Positions 1-6,102 of a stretch of DNA of 7,922 nt are shown here, piece after piece. The notes beneath the pieces are model-generated. The model was not told the DNA's origin. It saw only the letters and a program-made list of their open reading frames with translations, and ran no database searches. The DNA is from JAWOLE01 sp035263845. Its GTDB lineage: Bacteria > Acidobacteriota > Thermoanaerobaculia > UBA5066 > Gp7-AA6. The translations under genes were made by a program, and so were the position numbers. Position 1 is the stretch's first letter; every line of letters starts with the position of its first letter. The DNA is taken from contig DATFQY010000211.1 in NCBI GenBank assembly GCA_035263845.1, positions 1 through 7,922 of the forward strand. Direction: 5' to 3'.

Positions 1-761
1 TGGCCTGGATCCTGAAGGCGACCGGCGCCGAGTCGATCGTCGTCGGCGAGCGCGGGGTGCGGGAGGGGATCCTGCTCGACCACGTGCCGCGCCACGGCAA
101 ACGCTCCGGAGACCGGGACCTGCGCTCGCACAGCGTCGAGCGCCTTCTCCGGCGGACCAACACGGAGCTGCCCCACGCCGAGCGCGTCGCTCGCCTCGCG
201 GTTTCGATCTTCGACCAGACCCACGCCCTGCACCAGCTCACGGCCGCCGAGCGGGAGTGGCTGCGGTACGGCGCTCTTCTGCACGACGTGGGCTGCTCGG
301 TCGGAATCCCGGGCCACCAGCGGCACTCCTACTACCTGATCACGCACGGCGAGCTGACGGGGTTCTCGGCCGACGAGATCGAGGCGATCGCCTCCGTTGC
401 CAGGTACCACAAGGGGAAAGGCCCGAAGAATTCCCACGACAACTGGAAGCGGCTGGATGCCTACCTTCGCGTGGTCGTCGAGAAGCTCGCCGCGATCCTG
501 CGCATCGCCGACGGCCTCGACCACAGCCACCGGCAGCTGGTGACCGACGTCGCGTGCCGCCTCCGGCCCAAGCGCGTCGAGTTCGACGCGCTCGCGACGG
601 CCGACTGCCAGGTCGAGCTGGAGGCCGCCCGCGGGAAGTCCGATCTCTTCGAGCGTGTTTTCGGCCGCGAGCCCGCTTTCCGGGCGGTTCCGGCAGGACG
701 GGACGAGGCGGCTCTCCAGAAAGAGGTGGAGCCGATTGCCGCCGCGGCGCTCTGGGGCTGA
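1..761 (+). CDS. Ppx/GppA-family phosphatase, C-terminal part with HD domain (5' end outside window)
   Basis: Family members hydrolyse exopolyphosphate or pppGpp in the cytoplasm. The reading frame is open from base 3 with no start in the window, so this is the C-terminal ~252 residues of a protein usually about 500 residues or longer. The first residues read like the end of the actin-like phosphatase domain (an ESIVVGERGVREGIL segment close to the family's GLREG signature). An HD-type helical domain follows: the metal-site pair L-H-D-V-G (His-Asp codons at 282-287), the GHQRHSYYLI segment, the RYHKGK segment and the conserved RIADGLDHSH motif. A GTG at 57 could be mistaken for a start but lies inside the conserved domain. 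phoU follows after 25 nt, probably in the same transcript, which fits phosphate or polyphosphate metabolism. The sequence does not tell exopolyphosphatase from pppGpp phosphatase. The family call is firm; the substrate is unknown. Confidence 0.93.
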   Translation, partial: AWILKATGAESIVVGERGVREGILLDHVPRHGKRSGDRDLRSHSVERLLRRTNTELPHAERVARLAVSIFDQTHALHQLTAAEREWLRYGALLHDVGCSVGIPGHQRHSYYLITHGELTGFSADEIEAIASVARYHKGKGPKNSHDNWKRLDAYLRVVVEKLAAILRIADGLDHSHRQLVTDVACRLRPKRVEFDALATADCQVELEAARGKSDLFERVFGREPAFRAVPAGRDEAALQKEVEPIAAAALWG

Positions 762-786
762 CCCCGGCGCGCGGAAAGGAGACATC

Positions 787-1455
787 ATGGTCAAGGAACA
801 TTTTTCCGAGCAGCTCGAGGAGCTCCGCCGAAACCTGATTCTCATGGGTGGGGAGGTCGAGCGCCAGATCCAGCGCTCCATCGAGGCGCTGACCGAGGTG
901 GACGAGAAGAAGGCGGCCGACGTCGTCGCCGCCGACGCCGAGATCGATCGCATGGAGATGGTCATCGAGGACCAGGCCGTACAGCTCCTGGCCCTCCAGC
1001 AGCCGGTCGCCGTGGACCTGCGGTTTCTCGTCGCGGCCCTGAAGATCAACAACGACCTGGAGAGGATCGGCGACCACGCCGTCAACATCGCCGAGGGGGC
1101 GGAGCGGCTGGCCGGGCAGAAACCGTTCAAGCCGTTCATCGACATCAACTACATGTGCGAGGTCGCGATGTCGATGCTGAAGTCGTCGCTCGACGCCTTC
1201 GTCAACCGCGACGCGAACCTGGCCCGCCAGGTCATCAAGAAGGACGACATCCTCGACGAGAAGAACGTCTCGATCATCCGCGAGTTGCTGACCTACATGG
1301 CCGAGTACCCCAACCTGATCACCTACTGCCTGGAGCTGATCTCCATCTCCAAGAACCTCGAGCGGGTCGGCGACCTCGCCTCGAACATCTGCGAGGACAC
1401 GATCTTCATGGCCGAGGCCCGTTGGGTGAAGCACCACGCCACGGAGCTGACCTAG
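787..1455 (+). CDS. phoU: PhoU phosphate-signalling accessory protein
   Basis: PhoU is a cytoplasmic regulator that links the PstSCAB phosphate transporter to the PhoR/PhoB two-component system and limits phosphate uptake. The product is 222 residues, the usual length, and is all helical with two tandem PhoU repeats. Each repeat carries the acidic metal-binding signature: E-R-I-G-D-H at residues 92-97 and E-R-V-G-D-L at 192-197. The N-terminus (HFSEQLEELRRNLILMGGEVE) and C-terminal W-V-K-H-H are also typical. The ATG at 787 follows an AAAGGAGA ribosome site (775-782) at good spacing. No pst or pho regulator genes are visible here; the upstream partner is the Ppx/GppA gene, as in many bacteria that group phosphate and polyphosphate functions. 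The TAG stop lies inside an 11-bp inverted repeat. Confidence 0.97.
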   Translation: MVKEHFSEQLEELRRNLILMGGEVERQIQRSIEALTEVDEKKAADVVAADAEIDRMEMVIEDQAVQLLALQQPVAVDLRFLVAALKINNDLERIGDHAVNIAEGAERLAGQKPFKPFIDINYMCEVAMSMLKSSLDAFVNRDANLARQVIKKDDILDEKNVSIIRELLTYMAEYPNLITYCLELISISKNLERVGDLASNICEDTIFMAEARWVKHHATELT

Positions 1456-1478
1456 CGCGCGAAGTCGGCGCTAGGTCA
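1448..1478 (+). terminator. 11-bp inverted repeat spanning the phoU stop codon
   Basis: TGACCTAGCGC (1448-1458) pairs perfectly with GCGCTAGGTCA (1468-1478) around a 9-nt loop. The left arm contains the last coding bases and the TAG stop of phoU; the right arm runs into the dispersed repeat. No T-run follows, so a classical intrinsic terminator is not assured. It could end or attenuate phoU transcription, stabilise the 3' end, or simply be part of the repeat element. The hairpin is directly visible; its role is inferred. Confidence 0.45.
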
Positions 1479-1506
1479 TCCTGAGCGAAGCGAAGGATCT
1501 CTGCGA
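1475..1506. repeat. Dispersed intergenic repeat unit (CATCCTGAGCGAAGCGAAGG type)
   Basis: The core CATCCTGAGCGAAGCGAAGG (1477-1496), continuing through ATCTCTGCGA, matches a short repeat I remember scattered between genes in many environmental bacterial genomes. Its reverse complement gives the spurious peptide ending SFASLRMT, which often appears as a false protein tail. It contains ATCCT/AGGAT as an imperfect stem and a GCGAA doublet. Only one copy is in this window, so the repeat status rests on memory rather than on copies seen here. It fills the whole gap between phoU and the glycosidase domain and supplies both the only nearby AAGGA and the CTG that could start the glycosidase. Confidence 0.55.
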
Positions 1507-2853
1507 ACCTTCCTCTGGGGCGCCGCGACATCCTCGTACCAGATCGAGGGCGCGGCCGAAAACGACTGGGTCGAGTGGGAGAGGCTCGGGCGCCTGAAGG
1601 AGCGCCACGTCCGCTGCGGCGCCGCGACGGGGCATTCCGAGCGATGGCGGCAGGACCTCTCCCTCCTCCCCGAGATCAGGGCCAACGCCTACCGCTACTC
1701 GATCGAGTGGAGCCGGATCGAGCCGCGGTTCGGGGAGTTCGACGAGGCGGAGGTCGCGCGCGAGAGGGCCAGGGCGGACTTCCTCCATCGGCTGGGCGTC
1801 GAGCCGGTCGTCACCCTCCATCACTACACGCACCCGACCTGGTTCTGGAAGCGCGGAGGATGGGAGAACGCCCACAGCGTGGCCTGGTTTCGGAGGCTCG
1901 CCGAGAGAGTCGGTTCCGCCCTTCCCGGAGTCCGGACATGGGTCACCTTGAATGAGCCCATCGTCTTCCTGCTCGGCGGATACCTTGGAGGCCTGATCCC
2001 GCCCGGAAAAAAGAGCTTCGCGGCGGCGGCGAAGTCTCTCGAGCACCTCCTGCGCGCGCACGCCGAGGCGGCCGCGGCGCTGGCGGAGCGCCCGGGCGGA
2101 GCGCGGTGCGGGATCGCCCACAACATGCTCGACTTCGCCGCGGACCGTCCGGACAGCGTCCTGGACCGCGGCCTGGTCAAGGCGGCGGAGTCGCTCTACA
2201 ACCTCGCTCTCGTGGGAGCCGTCGCGACCGGGCGGATGCAATGGTCCTTCCCGGGCGAGGGCCAGACCGCCTTCGCGGTCCCCGAGCTTCCAGCGGTGAC
2301 CTCTTGGTTCGGCGTCAACTATTACAGCCGCGTCCACTTGCGCTTTCGCGGCGTCCCCGGCCGCGTCGGCGAGTTCTTCTACCGCGACCGGAGCGGCCGC
2401 GGGCTGACGGACACGGGGTGGGAGATCCACCCCCAGGGCTTCGACCGGGTCCTCCGACAGGCCGCGGAGTCCGGCCTCCCGATCCTGGTGACCGAAAACG
2501 GGATCGCAACCGAGAACGACGCGCTGCGCAGGGCGTTTCTGCACGAGCACACCCTCGTCCTGGCCCATCACCTCGATCAGGGCACCCCAATCGAGGGGTA
2601 TTTCTACTGGTCCCTTCTGGACAACTTCGAGTGGCTGGAAGGCTTTCGGCCCCGTTTCGGGCTCTACGAGGTGGACTACGCCACCCTGGCTCGCCGACGC
2701 CGACCTTCGGCCGACCTCTTCGCGGCGCTGGGCCGGCGCTTCACACGGATGTATATTTCCGGGACCAAAACCCATGAAACGCAAGCAGCCCCTGGAGATC
2801 TGGGTGCTCCGGCACGCGAAGGCGGAGAGGGGAGGGCCCGGAATCCCCGATGA
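1501..2853 (+). CDS. Glycoside hydrolase family 1 (beta-glucosidase-like), no canonical start codon
   Basis: GH1 enzymes cleave terminal beta-linked glucose, galactose or related sugars by a retaining mechanism in a (beta/alpha)8 barrel. The full barrel is readable in one frame: TFLWGAATSSYQIEGA at the N-terminus, YSIEWSRIEP, TLHHYTHPTWF, TLNEP with the acid/base Glu at residue 152, FGVNYYSR, TENGIA with the nucleophile Glu at 332, and FYWSLLDNFEWLEGFRPRFGLY near the C-terminus (numbering from CTG 1501). The length of 450 residues suits the family. No ATG, GTG or TTG lies in frame between the phoU stop (1453-1455) and the domain; the next is GTG 1879, which would delete about a quarter of the barrel. 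CTG 1501, with AAGGA only 3 nt upstream, is the only plausible start. There is no secretion signal, so it is probably cytoplasmic. About 25-30 residues after the usual domain end overlap sixA in another frame. Either a CTG-initiated gene or one damaged at its 5' end; the substrate cannot be read from the sequence. Confidence 0.85.
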   Translation: MRTFLWGAATSSYQIEGAAENDWVEWERLGRLKERHVRCGAATGHSERWRQDLSLLPEIRANAYRYSIEWSRIEPRFGEFDEAEVARERARADFLHRLGVEPVVTLHHYTHPTWFWKRGGWENAHSVAWFRRLAERVGSALPGVRTWVTLNEPIVFLLGGYLGGLIPPGKKSFAAAAKSLEHLLRAHAEAAAALAERPGGARCGIAHNMLDFAADRPDSVLDRGLVKAAESLYNLALVGAVATGRMQWSFPGEGQTAFAVPELPAVTSWFGVNYYSRVHLRFRGVPGRVGEFFYRDRSGRGLTDTGWEIHPQGFDRVLRQAAESGLPILVTENGIATENDALRRAFLHEHTLVLAHHLDQGTPIEGYFYWSLLDNFEWLEGFRPRFGLYEVDYATLARRRRPSADLFAALGRRFTRMYISGTKTHETQAAPGDLGAPAREGGEGRARNPR

Positions 2854-3289
2854 GGATCGGGCGCTGACTCCCGGCGCGCGCCGCAAGATGCGGACCGCAG
2901 CCCGGGCGATCGCCCAGCAGAAGCCGCACTTCGACGGGATCCTGACGAGCCCGCTCGTGCGCGCGAGGCAGACCGCCGACCCGGTCGCCCGCGAGATCCA
3001 GCCCGGCAAGGCGCCCATCCAGACCGAAGCTCTCTCTCCGTGGGCCGATCCGAAGGAAATCCTCGAAGAGATCGAGCGGCGGAAGCTTTCGCGTTCTCTC
3101 CTCGTGGGTCACATGCCGCACCTCGGCAAGCTCCTAGGTTACCTCCTGACCGGCAGGACGGGGACCGCCATGGAGATCAAGAAGAGCGCCCTCGCCCGAA
3201 TCGAGTTCCACGGCAACTCCGCCGAGCCGCCGGGGACCCTCACGCTGCTCCTGACCGGCAAGGACCTTTCCCGCGGAAAGAAAGCGTAG
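2774..3289 (+). CDS. sixA: SixA-type phosphohistidine phosphatase (histidine phosphatase superfamily)
   Basis: SixA-type proteins remove phosphate from phosphohistidine, classically on HPt domains or phosphotransfer proteins, in the cytoplasm. The 171-residue product has the branch-2-like short fold: L-R-H-A-K at residues 12-16 with the nucleophile His14, the D-R-A-L-T-P-G-A-R segment at 28-36, T-S-P-L-V-R-A-R-Q-T-A at 58-68 with Arg65 as a phosphate ligand, and V-G-H-M-P at 111-115 with the second catalytic His113. ATG 2774 lies within the 3' end of the GH1 frame (80-nt overlap), so translation may be coupled. No strong purine-rich ribosome site is evident just upstream (GGGACCAAAACCC). SixA relatives are often found near ppk, ppx and CHAD genes, which matches the Ppx/GppA and PhoU genes upstream. 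The symbol denotes the family; the physiological target is unknown. Confidence 0.92.
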   Translation: MKRKQPLEIWVLRHAKAERGGPGIPDEDRALTPGARRKMRTAARAIAQQKPHFDGILTSPLVRARQTADPVAREIQPGKAPIQTEALSPWADPKEILEEIERRKLSRSLLVGHMPHLGKLLGYLLTGRTGTAMEIKKSALARIEFHGNSAEPPGTLTLLLTGKDLSRGKKA

Positions 3290-3300
3290 CGCGGGCTACG
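3285..3300. terminator. Short hairpin holding both convergent stop codons
   Basis: CGTAGC (3285-3290) and GCTACG (3295-3300) form a perfect 6-bp stem with a GCGG loop. The left arm contains the TAG stop of sixA and the right arm the TAG stop of the minus-strand SMR gene. Its symmetry would let it act for both convergent transcripts, but neither side has a T-run and the stem is short, so terminator function is only a possibility. Confidence 0.3.
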
Positions 3301-3625
3301 GAAGCGTCTTCCCGGTGAGCTGGAGGCCGGTCGTCGCGGCCAGGATCAGGAGGACGAACGCGATCCGAAGCGGCTCGCCCGTTTGCCGCCCCCGCGCGAT
3401 CTCCAGGAGCAGACAGCCGACCACGGAGAGCGCCGTCCAGACCGCGTAGGCCGTGGCCAGGGGGATCTTCTCCATTGAGCGCGAGAGCAGCCAGGTCGAG
3501 GCGAGGCCGAAGAACGCGTAGAAGACGATCGCGTAGGGGCGGCGAAAACCGTCGAGAGCTCGAAGGCTGACGAGCCAGCCGACCTGAAAGAGACTGGAGG
3601 CCCCGAGCAGGAGCCAGGGCGTCAT
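3296..3625 (-). CDS. SMR-family (SugE/Gdx-like) small membrane protein lacking the conserved Glu
   Basis: SMR proteins are dual-topology dimers that exchange protons for guanidinium or cationic drugs. This 109-residue product has four hydrophobic helices (roughly 4-20, 33-50, 57-76, 85-103) and the SugE/Gdx pattern: Trp17 in helix 1, LDGF after helix 1, and P-L-A-T-A-Y-A-V-W-T at 55-64 with Tyr60 and Trp63. The essential helix-1 Glu (E13 or E14 in characterised members) is Gln14 here, within L-F-Q-V-G-W; the codon is clearly CAG. Proton-coupled export of the normal kind is therefore doubtful. It may be a pseudo-transporter, an altered-specificity member or half of a heteromeric pair. Start: the frame is open further upstream to 3835, but the ATG at 3625 is preceded by GAGGA at 7 nt and begins helix 1 in register with the family. 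It converges on sixA with 6 nt between stops. Confidence 0.82.
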   Translation of the reverse strand: MTPWLLLGASSLFQVGWLVSLRALDGFRRPYAIVFYAFFGLASTWLLSRSMEKIPLATAYAVWTALSVVGCLLLEIARGRQTGEPLRIAFVLLILAATTGLQLTGKTLP

Positions 3626-3803
3626 CCCATCGTCCTCGCGCCGCCGGGCCGGATCATGGCTGGTGCGCTCAAGGAAACCGCACCCGCCTGAAGATCCCGA
3701 GGACCCGATGTAAAAACGAGAGGAGACGGTGTAGGATCGCCGGCAAAGATCAGGCTCAGATTCGAAAAATGCGCGGCCGAAGCGCTCGAGGGGGAGGACA
3801 ACC

Positions 3804-4691
3804 ATGATCACCATCATGGGTGCCAGCGGACGCACCGGGAAGAAAATCGCCGAGAACCTTCTCCGACACGGTGAGGCAGTCCGCGCGCTCGGCCGAACCG
3901 AGAGCCGGCTCGCGGAGCTCCAGCAAGCGGGCGCCGAGATCCGCGTCGGCGAAGCGGCGGACGCGGCGTTTTTGGCGAGCGCGTTCCGCGGCTCCGACGC
4001 CGTCTACACGCTGCTCCCGACCGACCGCTGGTCCGCGGACTGCCGCGCCACACAGGATCGGCATGGCGAGGCGATCGCGAAAGCCGTTCGCGGGAGCGGC
4101 GTGCGGTACGTCGTGGCGCTGAGCAGCCTCGGAGCGGACCTTCCCGAAGGCACCGGCCTCATCGCCGGACTGCACGCGCAGGAGGAGCGGTTGAAGCGCC
4201 TCCCGGGAGTGCACATTCTGCTGCTGCGCTCGGTGCTCTTCTTCGAGGAGTTCTCCCGGTACCTGCCGAAAATCCGCGAAGAGGGCTACAGCGAAGATTC
4301 GCTCGCGCCGGACCTGGCCGTTCCCATGGTCTCGGTCGCGGATGTCGCCGAGGCCGCGTGCCGGGCGCTCGCGTCCCGCGACTGGAGCGGGATCGAAGTG
4401 CGCGAGTTGCTCGGGCCGCGAGACCTCTCCTACGCCGACGCGACGCTCCTGCTCGGAGAGCGGATCGGCATCTTCGACCTCCAGTACATCCAGCTTCCGT
4501 ACACGGAGGTCATCCAGTCGCTCGTCCGTGCCGGGTTCTCCAGGAGCTTCGCCGTCCAGTGGGTGGAGATGACCCGCGCCTACAACGAGGGGAAGGTCAA
4601 GCCGGCCGCCGGCCGGACCCAGCGAAATACGACTCCCACCCGTTTCGAGGACTTCGCCGCCGAGCTCGCCCGCGTCTACGAAGCGACCTGA
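3804..4691 (+). CDS. NmrA-like / atypical SDR NAD(P)-binding oxidoreductase
   Basis: The 295-residue product is an atypical short-chain dehydrogenase of the NmrA/QOR2 type, a group with quinone reductases, redox-sensing regulators and nucleotide-sugar-like epimerases. The N-terminus carries the glycine motif G-A-S-G-R-T-G at residues 6-12 straight after the first beta strand. The second strand ends A-L-G-R (Arg31), which usually favours NADP(H). V-V-A-L-S-S-L-G-A-D at 103-112 corresponds to the active-site strand without the classical Y-x-x-x-K, and V-P-M-V-S-V-A-D-V-A at 173-182 is the segment typical of this group. GGAGGA (3793-3798) sits 5 nt before ATG 3804, which settles the start. It diverges from the SMR gene across a 178-nt gap that probably contains both promoters. 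It is cytoplasmic, with no signal or membrane segment. The substrate is unknown. Confidence 0.87.
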   Translation: MITIMGASGRTGKKIAENLLRHGEAVRALGRTESRLAELQQAGAEIRVGEAADAAFLASAFRGSDAVYTLLPTDRWSADCRATQDRHGEAIAKAVRGSGVRYVVALSSLGADLPEGTGLIAGLHAQEERLKRLPGVHILLLRSVLFFEEFSRYLPKIREEGYSEDSLAPDLAVPMVSVADVAEAACRALASRDWSGIEVRELLGPRDLSYADATLLLGERIGIFDLQYIQLPYTEVIQSLVRAGFSRSFAVQWVEMTRAYNEGKVKPAAGRTQRNTTPTRFEDFAAELARVYEAT

Positions 4692-4708
4692 GGAGGCATC
4701 GGACTCCT
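4691..4708 (+). terminator. Weak hairpin after the NmrA-like gene
   Basis: AGGAG (4691-4695) pairs with CTCCT (4704-4708) across an 8-nt loop and is followed by the pyrimidine run TTCTCTC. It begins at the last base of the stop codon. The stem is only 5 bp, so this is a weak candidate. Confidence 0.25.
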
Positions 4709-4810
4709 TTCTCTCGGGGCTACCGGCTGTTCAGGAGGGCTTTACGGTGTTCTCGACCGCGCTTCATGCAGCGGGGCTACGGTCTCTTCCTCTTAGCGAA
4801 TGGAGGAATG

Positions 4811-5992
4811 ATGAACCGGAAGACCCTGGGCCTCGTCGCCGCGATCGTCGGAGTCGTCCCCTTACTGATCGGTTCCTCGGCTTACCGAGAAGAAAATAGT
4901 CGAGGTGGCAACGGTTCGAACAAACGAATCGTCGTCGCGGCGTTCGGCGACTGGCCATACAGCCAGGCGCTTCTGAACTCCGCGCCGCTCTTGCTCGACT
5001 CGATCAACTCCGATCCGAACGTGCGGCTGGTGATTCACGTCGGCGATATCCACTCCGGCAGCATGCCGTGCACGGGCATCGGGCTCAGTCCGGTTCCGAA
5101 GACCTCGGTTCCCGAATGGAACAAGTGGATCTTCGACATCTTCGGGCAGTTCAACGCTCCCCTGGTTTACACGCCTGGCGACAACGAGTGGACAGATTGC
5201 CACAAGACGAAGGAGTTCACGAGCGGCGCGCCGATGAACGAGCTGGCCGCCGTCCGCGGCCTGTTCTTCCCGCAACCCGGTGTCACTCTCGGCGGGCTCA
5301 AGAAGAATGTGATGAGCCAGGCCCGGGCGTTCGATCCGAGATTTCCCGCCGATGCCAAGTTCGTCGAGAACGTCGTCTGGGAGGAGTCGAGCGTGGTGTT
5401 CGTGACGCTGAACCTTCCCGGCTCCAACAACGACGGCCTGCCCTGGCTGGGCGGATCGGCGACCGTCCCGGGGAACTACCCGTTCCCACCATCGCCGTTC
5501 TTGAACGAGGAGGCCCGCAAGCAAGAAGTCGCCGAACGCGGCGCTGCGAACCTCCGGTGGCTCGACGCCGCCTTCGACCAGGCGGAGCAAGACGGCGCCC
5601 GGGGCGTCCTGATTGCGATCCAGGCCGACATGTGGGATCCGGCGGCCGCCGTGCCCGGGGGCGACGGACTCGATGGATACGACGAGTTCGTACAGGAGCT
5701 CGCAAGGAGGGTCAAGGCCTTCGGCGGCCCGGTCCTGCTGATCAACGGCGACTCCCACGTCTTCGAGGCGGACAAGCCGCTGAGCGCCGCTTTCTACGCT
5801 GATCCGACGACGGTCGGGGATTTTCACAAGGTCGGCTACGCGGTGGAAAACCTGAACCGGATCACCGTTCAGGGCTCCACGAACAAGCCGGCCGAGTGGG
5901 TGCGGATCACGGTCGATCCCCGCACAGAGGCGGTGTTCACCTGGGAGAACGTCGTGTACTGCGATGGCACCAACACTGCCTGTTTCCCTTAA
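4811..5992 (+). CDS. Predicted secreted metallophosphoesterase-like protein with altered motifs
   Basis: The 393-residue product starts with a probable signal peptide (Asn-Arg-Lys, then a hydrophobic stretch at about 6-21, with S-S-A before a possible cleavage near residue 24). The mature part follows the calcineurin-like phosphoesterase layout, with substitutions at several metal-ligand positions: F-G-D-W-P (45-49) where D-x-H is usual, H-V-G-D-I-H (76-81), T-P-G-D-N-E-W-T-D-C-H (121-131) where GNH(D/E) is usual, and I-N-G-D-S-H-V-F-E (311-319) where GHxH is usual. Four cysteines (87, 130, 384, 391) could form two disulfides outside the cytoplasm. GGAGG (4802-4806) lies 4 nt before ATG 4811; the adjacent ATG 4808 is too close to it, and the open frame further upstream overlaps the NmrA-like gene in another frame and is not coding. 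It could be a phosphatase of unusual metal chemistry or a non-catalytic relative. The fold is likely; the substrate is unknown. Confidence 0.82.
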   Translation: MNRKTLGLVAAIVGVVPLLIGSSAYREENSRGGNGSNKRIVVAAFGDWPYSQALLNSAPLLLDSINSDPNVRLVIHVGDIHSGSMPCTGIGLSPVPKTSVPEWNKWIFDIFGQFNAPLVYTPGDNEWTDCHKTKEFTSGAPMNELAAVRGLFFPQPGVTLGGLKKNVMSQARAFDPRFPADAKFVENVVWEESSVVFVTLNLPGSNNDGLPWLGGSATVPGNYPFPPSPFLNEEARKQEVAERGAANLRWLDAAFDQAEQDGARGVLIAIQADMWDPAAAVPGGDGLDGYDEFVQELARRVKAFGGPVLLINGDSHVFEADKPLSAAFYADPTTVGDFHKVGYAVENLNRITVQGSTNKPAEWVRITVDPRTEAVFTWENVVYCDGTNTACFP

Positions 5993-6018
5993 GATCGACT
6001 GTTCGCAGAAGCTGTTCC

Positions 6019-6040
6019 GGGCGGACGGCCTCGTCCGCCC
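6019..6040 (+). terminator. Strong GC hairpin after the metallophosphoesterase-like gene
   Basis: GGGCGGACG (6019-6027) and CGTCCGCCC (6032-6040) form a perfect 9-bp stem with a GCCT loop, 26 nt after the stop codon and about 60 nt before the next start. It is followed by CCTCTC rather than a T-run, so it could be an intrinsic terminator of the GC-rich type or a 3'-end stabiliser. Confidence 0.5.
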
Positions 6041-6102
6041 CCTCTCAGCTCGTAACGCGGGACGGCTGGTGGACGTTTTGCCTGTGAGGGCTCGAGGCAA
6101 TC

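Noticed and set aside
340..1437. Long open frame on the minus strand opposite ppx/gppA and phoU
   Set aside because: It mirrors two firmly identified genes, its product is arginine- and valine-rich with no recognisable domain, and such antisense frames are expected in GC-rich DNA.
1471..3018. 515-codon minus-strand frame opposite GH1 and sixA
   Set aside because: Antisense to clearly coding GH1 sequence; its end is the translated dispersed repeat (SFASLRMT), a usual sign of a false protein.
3709..3737. Possible promoter TGTAAA with TAGGAT at 17-nt spacing before the NmrA-like gene
   Set aside because: The -35 match is only half of consensus and organism-specific promoter rules are unknown, so it does not rise above chance.
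3626..3835. N-terminal extension of the SMR-like frame
   Set aside because: The extra ~70 residues have no helix and no likeness to the family, and would overlap the NmrA-like gene start; ATG at 3625 has a good ribosome site.
4358..4810. Upstream extension of the metallophosphoesterase-like frame
   Set aside because: It overlaps the NmrA-like gene in another frame with arginine-rich, low-complexity translation; the signal peptide and GGAGG site point to ATG 4811.
4862..6100. 412-codon minus-strand frame opposite the metallophosphoesterase-like gene
   Set aside because: Composition is that of an antisense shadow and the plus-strand frame has a signal peptide, ribosome site and family motifs.
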